DNA of 64,000 nt, taken from BOG-908 sp963751795 (GTDB lineage Bacteria; Pseudomonadota; Alphaproteobacteria; Acetobacterales; Acetobacteraceae). Below, piece after piece: positions 52,813-61,259 of this stretch. The first letter of the stretch is position 1. The number at the start of each line of letters is the position of its first letter. Where the stretch lies: NCBI GenBank assembly GCA_963751795.1, contig CAVVVI010000003.1, positions 248,001 through 312,000 on the forward strand, in the 5' to 3' direction. The position numbers and the translations under genes are program-made. The notes under the pieces are model-generated. The model saw nothing but the letters and a program-made list of their open reading frames with translations, was not told where the DNA came from and ran no database searches.

Positions 52813-55755
52813 ATGAAACGACCCGCCGCGCGCACGCTCCGCCTCAGCATCCTTCCGGGCGGCGTGATCGAAGGCGTGGCGCGCAGCGCGCTGCGGCGGG
52901 CCCGCGCCGGCCGGGTGGCGATCGTGCTGGACGGCGTGGTGCACGCCACCGCCGCACTCGAGCCCGGGCCGCGCGGCACCACGCGGTTCACCAGCGACCT
53001 GCCGCGCAACCTGATCTTCACCACGCTGGACATCCTGGCCCTGCCGGACGGCGAAAGCCTGCTGGCGCTGCCCTGCGCGCTGGGCGCCACCTACCGGCTG
53101 TCGATGAGCAGCCTGGCGCTGGACGGGCTGTATATCACCGGCGCCTTCACCGCGGCGCCGTTCCTGGCCGCCGAGCTGGGCGTCGAGTTCCTCGCCGGCG
53201 GGCAGCTCGCCGCCCAGGGCACGGCGCTGCGCGGCGGCGCCAGCGTGCCGCCGGCCTGGCAGTTCCGCCTGCCGGCCCACGCGCTGCTGCGGCCGCAGCA
53301 GGCCGCCACGCTGCAGCCGCGCATCGCCGGCCACCTGCTCGCCGGGCCGCCGCTGACGCTGACGGCCGCCGGCCTCGGCTATCTGGGCTGCCTGGATACC
53401 GCCAGCCCCAACCATGTCGAGGGCTGGGCGGTGGACCTGGCCGCACCCGGCCAGCCCGTGCGGCTCGATGTGGTGGTGGGCGCCGAGACGGTGGCGACCT
53501 TGCTGGCCGACCTCGACCGGCCCGACATCGCCGACCAGGGCTTCGGCGAGGCGGCCTGCGGCTTCAGCGTCATCCTGCCGCCGCACGCCGACCCGGATGC
53601 CGAACGGCGCATCAGCGTGCGCCTGGCCGGCCGGCGCACCGAGCTGGCCGGCAGCCCCATGGTGGTGGACCCGGTGCCCGGGCTGATCGGCAGCTTCGAT
53701 ACGCTGCATGGCATGTCGGCCCATGGCTGGGCGCTGAACCGCACGCAGCCCTCCGTGCCGCTCGAGGTCGAGGTGATCGGCCCCGGCGGCCAGATCCTCG
53801 GCGCCGGCGTGGCCAACGCCTTCCGCGGCGACCTGCTCGATGCCGGGCTGGCCGCCGGGCTGTGCGCCTTCAAGATCGATCTCTCGGCGCATTTCGAGCG
53901 GCTGATGGACCAGGACGTCTATGCGCGCATCGCCGGCACCGACAACGTGCTGCCCGGCTCGCCGCAGCGCGTAGCCACCAACCGCAACATCCGCCGCTTC
54001 CTGCGCCGGCGGCAGGATTTGCCGGCCGGCGTGCTGCCCCGCCTGCGCCGCGCGCTGACGCATCGCGCCGGCACTGACGGCATCAGCTTCGTCATGCCGG
54101 TGCACGAAACGCCGCGCGCCTGGCTGATCGAAGCGCTGGAAAGCGTGCGCGCGCAGTTCTGCGACAATTGGGAGCTGATCTGCGTCGATGACGGCTCGGC
54201 GGCGCCGCATGTAGGCGAGATCCTGGCCGGCTACGCCTCGCGCGACCGGCGCATCCGCGTGCTGCGCTCGCCGCACAATGTCGGCATCGCACGCGCCGTC
54301 AATTTCGGGCTGCGCGCGGCCGCCTTCGGCTACGTGGCGTTCATCGATCACGACGACAGGCTGGAACCGGATGCCGCCTGGCAGATGATCCGCGCCGCGC
54401 GCAGCACCGGCGCCGACCTGCTGTACAGCGACGAGGCGCAGACGGCCGAGAACATCGAGGCGATCACCGAGCTGCGCCTGCGCCCGGCCTTCAGCCACGA
54501 CTACTATCTCAGTCACCCCTATTTCGTGCACCTGGTGTGCGCGCGCACCGAAACCGCGCGCGCCATAGGCGGCTGGGACGAGACGATGGCGATTTCCGCC
54601 GACGTCGATTTCGTGCTGCGCATGATCGAGACGGCGCGCGTGGTGGCGCATGTGCCGGCGGTGCTCTACCGCTGGCGCACCCATAGCGGCAGCACCGGCC
54701 ACGCCAAGCAGGATGCGGTGATGGCGGCCACCACCGGCGCGCTGCAGCGGCACTTGGACCGGCTGGGCACCGGCGCCACGGTGGCGCCGGGCCTGGGCTT
54801 CAACCAGTTCCGCGTCGATTGGCCGGCCGCACCCGGCCGCGTGCTGATCGTGATGCCCACCAAGAACAAGGTCGAATTGCTGCGCACGGCGATCGACAGC
54901 ATCGAGCGCACCTGCGCGCGCGGCGACTACCGGCTCGTGGTGATCGATCACCAATCCGACGACCCGGCCACCTGCGCCTATCTCGAAAAGATCGCTGTTC
55001 GCCACACGGTCATGCGCTATGCCGGCCCGTTCAACTTTTCCGCGATGAACAATGCCGCCGTAGCCGCCCACGGTGCCGGCGCCGCATTCGTGCTGTTCCT
55101 CAACAACGACATCGAGGCGACGCAGGATGGCTGGCTCGATCGCCTGCGCCGGCTGGCGGCACGGCCCGATGTGGGCGCAGTGGGCGCGCTGCTGATGTAC
55201 GTGGACCGCAGCGTGCAGCATGCGGGCGTCATCCTCGGCTTCAACGATTCCGCCGACCACGCGCTGAAGTTCCAGAACGTGTTCCTCGATGCCGCCGGCC
55301 GCCGCAATCTCGGCTATAATTGCGCGCTCACCTCGGTGCGCGACTACTCCGCCGTCACGGCGGCCTGCATGATGATGCGCCGCGACGTCTTCGATGCTGT
55401 GGGCGGTTTCGACCAGGCGTTCGGCATTGGCTTCAACGACACCGATCTGTGCCTGCGCATCGGGCGCCTCGGCCTGCGCATCCTCTACGATGGCGCAACC
55501 GTGCTCTACCACTACGAGTCCGCGACACGCAGCCAGACCAAGCAGGTGTTCCACCCCGAGGACACGACCCTGATGATCACGCGTTGGGGCAGCGTGCTGC
55601 GCGCCGGCGATCCGTTCTACAATCCCAATCTCAGCTTGAAAACGCAGGATCACGTGCCGCGCGAAGACGCCGCCTGCAAGGTGGCCAACACGGCGCGGGC
55701 AACAACGCTCGATCTGGCGATCTTGCGACAACGACCGGTGATCACGGCGATCTGA
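52813..55755 (+). CDS. large two-domain family 2 glycosyltransferase
   Basis: The 980-residue protein has an N-terminal part (about 1-410) of non-catalytic beta domains, with two related units (LGCLDTASPNHVEGWAVDL and GSFDTLHGMSAHGWALN). Two GT2 domains follow. The first shows ISFVMPVHETPRAWLIEAL, LICVDDGSAAPHVGE and AFIDHDDRLEPDA. The second shows VLIVMPTKNKVELLRTAIDS, VLFLNNDIEATQDGWLDRL and GGFDQAFGIGFNDTDLCLRI. Similar proteins build rhamnose-containing glycans or O-antigens. It faces the rfb operon, so its donor may be dTDP-rhamnose. It has no signal peptide and is probably cytoplasmic. Confidence 0.87.
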   Translation: MKRPAARTLRLSILPGGVIEGVARSALRRARAGRVAIVLDGVVHATAALEPGPRGTTRFTSDLPRNLIFTTLDILALPDGESLLALPCALGATYRLSMSSLALDGLYITGAFTAAPFLAAELGVEFLAGGQLAAQGTALRGGASVPPAWQFRLPAHALLRPQQAATLQPRIAGHLLAGPPLTLTAAGLGYLGCLDTASPNHVEGWAVDLAAPGQPVRLDVVVGAETVATLLADLDRPDIADQGFGEAACGFSVILPPHADPDAERRISVRLAGRRTELAGSPMVVDPVPGLIGSFDTLHGMSAHGWALNRTQPSVPLEVEVIGPGGQILGAGVANAFRGDLLDAGLAAGLCAFKIDLSAHFERLMDQDVYARIAGTDNVLPGSPQRVATNRNIRRFLRRRQDLPAGVLPRLRRALTHRAGTDGISFVMPVHETPRAWLIEALESVRAQFCDNWELICVDDGSAAPHVGEILAGYASRDRRIRVLRSPHNVGIARAVNFGLRAAAFGYVAFIDHDDRLEPDAAWQMIRAARSTGADLLYSDEAQTAENIEAITELRLRPAFSHDYYLSHPYFVHLVCARTETARAIGGWDETMAISADVDFVLRMIETARVVAHVPAVLYRWRTHSGSTGHAKQDAVMAATTGALQRHLDRLGTGATVAPGLGFNQFRVDWPAAPGRVLIVMPTKNKVELLRTAIDSIERTCARGDYRLVVIDHQSDDPATCAYLEKIAVRHTVMRYAGPFNFSAMNNAAVAAHGAGAAFVLFLNNDIEATQDGWLDRLRRLAARPDVGAVGALLMYVDRSVQHAGVILGFNDSADHALKFQNVFLDAAGRRNLGYNCALTSVRDYSAVTAACMMMRRDVFDAVGGFDQAFGIGFNDTDLCLRIGRLGLRILYDGATVLYHYESATRSQTKQVFHPEDTTLMITRWGSVLRAGDPFYNPNLSLKTQDHVPREDAACKVANTARATTLDLAILRQRPVITAI

Positions 55756-55836
55756 CCAGTCCGCCGCACGATCAACTTGCCGACAGGCAGCAAGCGATGC
55801 TGCCACCCCGGCCGCGCTGCTGCGTCAGGGTGCAGG

Positions 55837-56226
55837 ATGACATCGCAACCCCTCGATCCCGGCACCGATCAGACGATCGTTCTTCCCCTGCACGAGGAAG
55901 AACTCTCCGTGGGCAAGCGGACGGTGACCACGGGGCAGGTGCGCGTGCACCTGACGACAGAACTGCAGACCCGCACGATCGCCGAAGATCTGCAGACGGC
56001 GACGGCGACCGTCGAACGCGTGCCGGTCGGCCGGATCGTGGCCGAACATCCGCCGGTGCGCGAAGAGGACGGTGTGACGATCATCTCGGTGGTCGAGGAA
56101 GTGCTGGTGGTCGAACGCCGTTTGCTCCTCAAGGAGGAGGTGCATGTGCGCCGGGTGACGACGCAGCAGCATCATGTCGAAATGGTCGAACTGCGCGTGC
56201 AGAACGCGACCGTCGAGCGAAGCTAG
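55837..56226 (+). CDS. DUF2382 (YsnF/AvaK-like) protein
   Basis: A 129-residue protein with the DUF2382 pattern: LPLHEEELSVGKRTVTTGQV at the start and IISVVEEVLVVERRLLLKEE, rich in short, charged beta strands. DUF2382 proteins are linked to stress tolerance, but the biochemistry is not known. AGGG lies about 7 bases before ATG 55837. The next gene carries the same domain, 38 bases on, so the two form an operon. Confidence 0.8.
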   Translation: MTSQPLDPGTDQTIVLPLHEEELSVGKRTVTTGQVRVHLTTELQTRTIAEDLQTATATVERVPVGRIVAEHPPVREEDGVTIISVVEEVLVVERRLLLKEEVHVRRVTTQQHHVEMVELRVQNATVERS

Positions 56227-56264
56227 CGATGCCATCATTCAATCAACACTTTGAGGATACGCAG

Positions 56265-57239
56265 ATGAACGACGAAACCATTGTAGCCGTGTTCGATACC
56301 GCCGCGCACGCGGCCGCCGCCGTCAGCGAACTGGAAAGCGCGGGCGTGCCCTCCAGCAGCATCACGCAGCACGCCGGCGACACGCAGGGCGGCCTGCAGA
56401 CGGGCGCCGGCCTCACCCAGACATCAACGCAGCCGCGCCAGGAGCAGGGCTTCTGGGCCAGCCTGTTCGGCGGCGAGCCGGAATACGGCCACGACACGGC
56501 CGTCTATGACCGCAGCATGCAGGGCGGCTCCACCGTGGTGACGGTGCGCGGCTCGGGCGCGCATCTCGACCGCGTTCTCGACATCCTCGAGCGTCACAAC
56601 CCGATCGACATCGACGAGCGCGCCGCCAGCTACGGCGTCACGCAGACGGGCATGGCCCAGACTGGCTCGATGCAGACTGGCTCGATGCAGACTGGCTCGA
56701 TGCAGACTGGCTCGATGCAGACTGGCTCGACGCAGACGGGCACCACGGGCCGTGTCACCGGCGAGCCCGGCACGATCCAGCTCTCCGAGGAGACGCTGGC
56801 CGTGGGCAAGCGCGCCATCAACCGCGGCACCACGCGCGTGCGCCGCTACGTGGTGGAAACGCCCGTCGAGGAGCAGGTGAGCCTGCGCGACGAGCACGTC
56901 ACCATCGAGCGCCGTCCGGTGACCGATGGCCGCACCGTCGGCAATGCCGATTTCTCCGACAAGACCATCGAAGTGACCGAGACCGCCGAGGAAGCTGTCG
57001 TCTCCAAGCAGGCGCGCGTGAAGGAAGAGCTGGTAATCCGCAAGGATGTCAGCGACCGCACCGAGACGGTACGCGACACGGTGCGCCGCGAGGACGTGGA
57101 GATCACCCGCGAGCCCGGCACCGCCGGGACGACCCACGCCGCCGGCGTCGGTACGATGGGCACGACCAACACCACGGGCACGACGAACACCACCGGCACC
57201 ACGGGCGGCACCACCTCGCCCTACAAGCCGGCTGTCTGA
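56265..57239 (+). CDS. stress protein with YflT-like N-terminus, Gln-rich repeats and DUF2382
   Basis: The 324-residue protein starts with a small ferredoxin-fold-like domain seen in general-stress proteins (ETIVAVFDTAAHAAAAVSEL, VVTVRGSGAHLDRVLDIL). A linker of GSMQT repeats follows, then a DUF2382 domain (LSEETLAVGKRAINRGTTRV, VSLRDEHVTIERRPV) and a Thr/Gly-rich tail with TNTTGT repeats. GAGGA lies 8 bases before ATG 56265. Frame and composition are normal for the host. A role in osmotic or desiccation stress is family-based inference. Confidence 0.78.
   Translation: MNDETIVAVFDTAAHAAAAVSELESAGVPSSSITQHAGDTQGGLQTGAGLTQTSTQPRQEQGFWASLFGGEPEYGHDTAVYDRSMQGGSTVVTVRGSGAHLDRVLDILERHNPIDIDERAASYGVTQTGMAQTGSMQTGSMQTGSMQTGSMQTGSTQTGTTGRVTGEPGTIQLSEETLAVGKRAINRGTTRVRRYVVETPVEEQVSLRDEHVTIERRPVTDGRTVGNADFSDKTIEVTETAEEAVVSKQARVKEELVIRKDVSDRTETVRDTVRREDVEITREPGTAGTTHAAGVGTMGTTNTTGTTNTTGTTGGTTSPYKPAV
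56661..56735 (+). repeat. five tandem 15-bp repeats coding GSMQT-type units
   Basis: ACTGGCTCGATGCAG is repeated four times without change (56661-56720), and a fifth copy has one base difference (ACTGGCTCGACGCAG). Copy number may vary between strains by slippage, changing the linker length in frame. Confidence 0.93.
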
Positions 57240-57258
57240 TCACCGCAGTCGCCTGAAC

Positions 57259-57288
57259 GGCCCGGGGCGCGCCAGCGTGCCCCGGGCC
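57259..57288. terminator. hairpin after the DUF2382 operon
   Basis: GGCCCGGGGC (57259-57268) pairs perfectly with GCCCCGGGCC (57279-57288) around a 10-base loop. It follows the stop by 19 bases and ends before the nudC gene. Confidence 0.7.
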
Positions 57289-57356
57289 ACGCCTGCCCGG
57301 TCCCGGCGCCCGCCATTGCTTGCGGCCCCGCGCGGCGCCGTGGCAGGAACCGCCGC

Positions 57357-58259
57357 ATGGCCCTCCATCCGCATCGCCCCAACGCCTTCGCCGGCAGCCC
57401 TCTGGACCGGCTCGATGCGCGGCGGAAGGACGCGGCCTGGGTCGCCGCCGAGCTCGCCGGCCCGCACGCCGCCTTCCTGCCCGTCTGGCGCGGCCGCAAC
57501 CTGGTGGGCGGCGAGCGCGCCGCACCGGCCGCCGCCTTCCTTCCCGCCGAGGCTGCCCGCGACCTGCTGCCCCGCCATCCCTGGGCAATGCTCGGCGCGG
57601 CGCCCGGCCGAACCCTGTTCGCGCTCGATCTGAGCAGCCTGGACGCACCACCTACGCCGGCCGAGGGGCGCTACGAGGATCTGCGCCGCGTCGGCGGGCT
57701 GGTGCCGCAGCACGATGCCGCCATCCTGGCGCATGCCCGCGGCCTGATGCACTGGCGCACTCGCCACGGCTTCTGCGGCATCTGCGGCGCCGCCTGCACG
57801 CCGCGCGATGCCGGCCACGTGATGGGCTGCATCGGCTGCGGCGCGCATCACTTCCCGCGCACCGACCCCGCCGTGATCATGCTCGTGACGCACCAGGGCC
57901 GCGCCTTGCTGGGCCACCCGGCGCGCTTCCGCGACATCCGGCTGTTCACCACCCTGGCCGGCTTCGTCGAGCCAGGCGAGTCGCTGGAAGAAGCGGTGGC
58001 TCGCGAGGTGTGGGAAGAAGCGGGCGTGCGCGTGGCCAACGTGGCCTACAGCTCCAGCCAGCCCTGGCCGTTCCCGTCCAGCATCATGCTGGGCTTCACC
58101 GCCGAGGCCGCCCACGACGCGATCGCCGCCGACCCTGACGAGCTGGTCGAAGCCCGCTGGTTCACCCGCGAGGAGGTGAGAGCGAGCCAGGATTTCGTGC
58201 TGCCGCCCGACATGTCGATCGCCCGCCGGCTGATCGACGCTTGGGCCGACGGCGCCTAG
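57357..58259 (+). CDS. nudC: NAD(+) diphosphatase (Nudix)
   Basis: NudC hydrolyses NAD(H) and can remove NAD caps from RNA. The 300-residue protein has a zinc ribbon (FCGICGAACTPRD, then MGCIGCGAHHFPRTDP) and the Nudix box GFVEPGESLEEAVAREVWEE. It also has the family's SQPWPFPSSIMLGF signature. AGGA lies 9 bases before ATG 57357. It converges on the prephenate dehydratase gene with a CTAG overlap. Confidence 0.94.
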   Translation: MALHPHRPNAFAGSPLDRLDARRKDAAWVAAELAGPHAAFLPVWRGRNLVGGERAAPAAAFLPAEAARDLLPRHPWAMLGAAPGRTLFALDLSSLDAPPTPAEGRYEDLRRVGGLVPQHDAAILAHARGLMHWRTRHGFCGICGAACTPRDAGHVMGCIGCGAHHFPRTDPAVIMLVTHQGRALLGHPARFRDIRLFTTLAGFVEPGESLEEAVAREVWEEAGVRVANVAYSSSQPWPFPSSIMLGFTAEAAHDAIAADPDELVEARWFTREEVRASQDFVLPPDMSIARRLIDAWADGA

Positions 58260-59092
58260 CCGCCGCGGGCAACCGCCCGCGAATACGTCCCCAGGATTCG
58301 CACCTCGTCGGAAAAGAACGCGAGTTCCTCGAACGCCAGGCGCAGCGCCGGCTGCTCGGGATGGCCCTCCACGTCGCACATGAACTGGGTCGCGGTGAAG
58401 GCGCCGCCCACCATGTAGCTCTCCAGCTTCGTCATGTTCACGCCGTTGGTGGCAAAGCCGCCCAGGGCCTTGAACAACGCCGCCGGCACGTTGCGCACGC
58501 GGAACACGAAAGTGGTCATCAGCCCGGCCGTGGCCGCCGCGTGCGCGATGGGCGCCGCGGCGGCGATGTAGAAACGCGTGGTGTTGTGCGCGGCGTCCTC
58601 CACGTTGGTGCGCAGCACCGTCAGCCCATACAGCTCGGCGGCCAGCGCCGATGCCACGGCCGCGTCTTCGGTGCGCCCCCATCCGGCCACCAGCTGCGCG
58701 CTGCCGGCGGTATCGGCCTCCACCACCGCCTCGGCACCCAGCTCGCGCAGCAGATGGCGCACCTGGCCCAGCGCCACCGGATGGGAGTGCACGCGCCGCA
58801 GGCCCGCCAGCGTAGCGCCGGCCGGCGCCATCAGGCAGTGCTCCACGCGCTGGAAATGCTCGCCCACGATGAACAGCCCGCTGCCCGGCAGCAGCGCATG
58901 GATATCGGGCACCCGGCCGGCCAACGAGTTCTCGCAAGGCAGCATGGCCAGCGCCGCGCGCCCGTCATGCACCGCTTCGATCGCCTGCTCGAACGAGTCG
59001 CAGGGCAGGGTAGCGCGGCCGGGGCAGGCGATGCGGCACGCCAGGTCGGAATAGGCGCCGGGGCGGCCCTGGAATGCGATGGCGCCGGTCAT
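58256..59092 (-). CDS. pheA: prephenate dehydratase
   Basis: Converts prephenate to phenylpyruvate in phenylalanine synthesis. The 278-residue stand-alone form (no chorismate mutase) has the catalytic domain (IAFQGRPGAYSDLA, ALAMLPCENSLAGRVPDIH, and AAHNTTRFYIAAAA with the conserved TRF). A C-terminal ACT domain (TTFVFRVRNVPAALFKALGG, NMTKLESYMVGGAFTATQFM) normally gives feedback inhibition by phenylalanine (the ESR-type region is ESYMVGG here). ATG 59092 is chosen over an open frame further up. Confidence 0.93.
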   Translation of the reverse strand: MTGAIAFQGRPGAYSDLACRIACPGRATLPCDSFEQAIEAVHDGRAALAMLPCENSLAGRVPDIHALLPGSGLFIVGEHFQRVEHCLMAPAGATLAGLRRVHSHPVALGQVRHLLRELGAEAVVEADTAGSAQLVAGWGRTEDAAVASALAAELYGLTVLRTNVEDAAHNTTRFYIAAAAPIAHAAATAGLMTTFVFRVRNVPAALFKALGGFATNGVNMTKLESYMVGGAFTATQFMCDVEGHPEQPALRLAFEELAFFSDEVRILGTYSRAVARGG

Positions 59093-59272
59093 GCAATGGG
59101 TCCTCAGCCCCGGCGCGGCGCCGGGTTGCAGGCCCATGCCACAGCGCCGCCGATCCGCAAACCGGGTGGTTGTCGCAGAAGCGCCCCTTCACTAGGGTGC
59201 GGCGCAACTTAGGTAGGCAAGGTGCGGGGCGAACCGCGCGTGCGGCCGTGATCAGCTGGGGTTTGTCGTCGT

Positions 59273-60379
59273 ATGGACAGCATGGAGTTCAACAAGGTCT
59301 TCGGCGCGGTGCTCGTGGCCGGCATCGCGTTCGTGGGCCTGGGCATTGTCGCCGACAACGCCGTGCATCCGGCGCGGCTGGAAAAGACTGCCATCGACAT
59401 CAAGGGCGCCGACGCCCCCGCCACCGCCGCAGCCGCGCCCGCCGAGGCCCCCGTGCCGCCGATCGCACCGCTGCTGGTCTCGGCCACGCCTGCCAATGGC
59501 GAGGCGCTGACCAAGAAGGTCTGCGTCGCCTGCCACAACTTCAAGCAGGGCGGCCCCAACCTGGTGGGCCCGAATCTCTACGGCGTGGTCGGCCGCGCCC
59601 AGGCCAGCGCGCCCGGCTACACCTACTCGGCGGCGCTGAAGAGCCACACCGGCAAATGGACCTATGCCGAGCTGAACAAATGGCTGCTCAAGCCGAGCGC
59701 CTACGCCCCCGGCACCAAGATGGCCTATGCCGGCATCGGCAACGACCAGCTGCGCGCCGACACCATCGCCTATCTGCGCACTTTGGCACCGACGCCCGAG
59801 CCGCTGCCGACCGCCGCCGAAGCCGCCGCCGAGACCGCGGCCGCCGCCAAGGCCGTCGCCACCCAGAAAACCGCTGCCGCAGCGCCCGCCACCGCCGAAG
59901 CCGCCGCCGGTGCGCCGAACATCGAGCCGCTGCTCGCCTCGGCCGACCCGGCCGGCGGACAGGCCTTCACCAAGAAAGTCTGCGTCGCCTGCCACAACTT
60001 CAAGGAAGGCGGCCCCAACCTGGTGGGCCCCAACCTGTACGGCGTGTTCGGGCGCCCGCGCGCCAGCGTCGCCAGCTACACCTACTCCTCGGCGCTGAAG
60101 GGTAAGCCGGGCAACTGGACGGCGGCCGAGCTGAACAAATGGCTGTACAAGCCCAGCGCCTACGCGCCCGGCACCAAGATGGCCTATGCCGGCATCACCA
60201 ACGACAAGACGCGCGCCGAGGTGATCGCCTACCTGCACACGCTGGCGGCCAACCCCGCCCCGCTCACCGATGGCTCCAACGGTGCAGCCACCAAGCCCGC
60301 CACGCAGGCGCCGTCCAACACCGCACCCGCCTCGCCACAATCCACCGAGACGCCCGCACCGGCCGGCAAGTCGAACTGA
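59273..60379 (+). CDS. cytochrome c with two nearly identical haem domains
   Basis: A 368-residue protein anchored by one N-terminal membrane segment (VFGAVLVAGIAFVGLGIVAD), then two class I cytochrome c domains. Each carries KKVCVACHNFK (CxxCH) and GTKMAYAGI with the axial Met. An Ala-rich linker separates them, and an Ala/Pro/Thr tail ends the protein. It is similar to the membrane-anchored CycM/cytochrome c-552 type that feeds terminal oxidases, but those have one haem. The two domains are alike even at DNA level, so the second arose by duplication. It is followed, with overlap, by the phosphatase gene. Confidence 0.85.
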   Translation: MDSMEFNKVFGAVLVAGIAFVGLGIVADNAVHPARLEKTAIDIKGADAPATAAAAPAEAPVPPIAPLLVSATPANGEALTKKVCVACHNFKQGGPNLVGPNLYGVVGRAQASAPGYTYSAALKSHTGKWTYAELNKWLLKPSAYAPGTKMAYAGIGNDQLRADTIAYLRTLAPTPEPLPTAAEAAAETAAAAKAVATQKTAAAAPATAEAAAGAPNIEPLLASADPAGGQAFTKKVCVACHNFKEGGPNLVGPNLYGVFGRPRASVASYTYSSALKGKPGNWTAAELNKWLYKPSAYAPGTKMAYAGITNDKTRAEVIAYLHTLAANPAPLTDGSNGAATKPATQAPSNTAPASPQSTETPAPAGKSN

Positions 60380-61194
60380 AGCCGCATCACCTGCCGGCGG
60401 CGCTGGCCGCCGCCGACGCCGCCGGCACGGTGATCCGCAGCCATTTCCGCAAGCCGCTCACCGCCGAGCGCAAGGACGACGACAGCCCCGTCACGCTCGC
60501 CGACCGCGGTGCCGAACGGGCGATGCGCGCGGTGTTGGCCGCCGCCTGCCCCGATGACGGCATCATCGGCGAGGAGGAGGGCGACGCCTCCAACCCCGAC
60601 GCCGCGTATCAATGGGTGCTGGACCCGATCGACGGCACCCGCGCCTTCATCACCGGGCGGCCCACCTTCGGAACGCTGATCGGCCTGCTGCATCACGGCG
60701 TGCCGGTGCTGGGCATCATCGATCAGCCGATCACCGGCGAGCGCTGGGTGGGCGTGGCCGGCGAGCCCACCGCGTTCACCGGCCCGTTCGGCGGCACCCC
60801 CGGCACGCGCCCCTGCGCGCAACTGGCCGATGCCGAGCTTTCCTGCACGTCGCCCGAGATGCTCGGCCCCAACACGCCGGCCTGGCGCCGCCTGGCCGAA
60901 CGCTGCCTGCGCGTCAGCTGGGGCGGCGATTGCTACGCTTACGGCCTACTGGCGTTGGGCCAGATCGACGTCATCGCCGAATGCGACCTGAAACCCTGGG
61001 ACTGGGCGGCGCTGGTGCCGGTGATCGAAGGTGCCGGCGGCCGCATGGCCGGCTGGGATGGTGCCCCGCTGCGGCTGGGCTGCGACGGCCGCGTGCTGGC
61101 GGTGGGCGATCCAAGCTTGCTGGCCGTCGCGCTGGAAGTAATCGGGCAAGGCAAGGGGCTTTGCCCCTTGACCCCATCAAAGGCTAGCCTTTGA
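60376..61194 (+). CDS. inositol-monophosphatase-family phosphatase (HisN-like histidinol-phosphatase)
   Basis: A metal-dependent phosphatase with GIIGEEEGDAS (metal Glu), the WVLDPIDGTRAFITG motif and KPWDWAALVPVIEGAGG. The order and the histidine-phosphatase-like N-terminus (AADAAGTVIRSHFRKPL) suggest the HisN type, though inositol or sugar phosphates are possible. The start is unclear. No ATG, GTG or TTG lies near the expected N-terminus. CTG 60376 overlaps the cytochrome stop (CTGA), and GTG 60430 would cut into the first helix. The last residues (LCPLTPSKASL) are read from the palindromic repeat that follows. Confidence 0.82.
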   Translation: MKPHHLPAALAAADAAGTVIRSHFRKPLTAERKDDDSPVTLADRGAERAMRAVLAAACPDDGIIGEEEGDASNPDAAYQWVLDPIDGTRAFITGRPTFGTLIGLLHHGVPVLGIIDQPITGERWVGVAGEPTAFTGPFGGTPGTRPCAQLADAELSCTSPEMLGPNTPAWRRLAERCLRVSWGGDCYAYGLLALGQIDVIAECDLKPWDWAALVPVIEGAGGRMAGWDGAPLRLGCDGRVLAVGDPSLLAVALEVIGQGKGLCPLTPSKASL

Positions 61195-61253
61195 AATCCT
61201 GATGGGGGTTTGGGGCTTCAAACCCCAACGGGGTCCAGGGGCAGAGCCCCTGG
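61152..61253. repeat. cluster of four perfect palindromes (REP-like element)
   Basis: In about 100 bases: CAAGGGGC/GCCCCTTG (61152-61170); the 18-bp palindrome TCAAAGGCTAGCCTTTGA (61177-61194); GGGGTTTG/CAAACCCC (61205-61226); and CCAGGGGC/GCCCCTGG (61235-61253). The first two lie inside the phosphatase gene's end. It also lies 7 bases from the end of pntB, so it probably works as a terminator for both. Similar palindrome-rich elements are scattered in related genomes, to my recollection. Confidence 0.85.
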
Positions 61254-61259
61254 CCTTCC

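Noticed and set aside
56661..56735. Possible CRISPR array
   Set aside because: The repeats are contiguous with no spacers and lie in frame in a coding gene.
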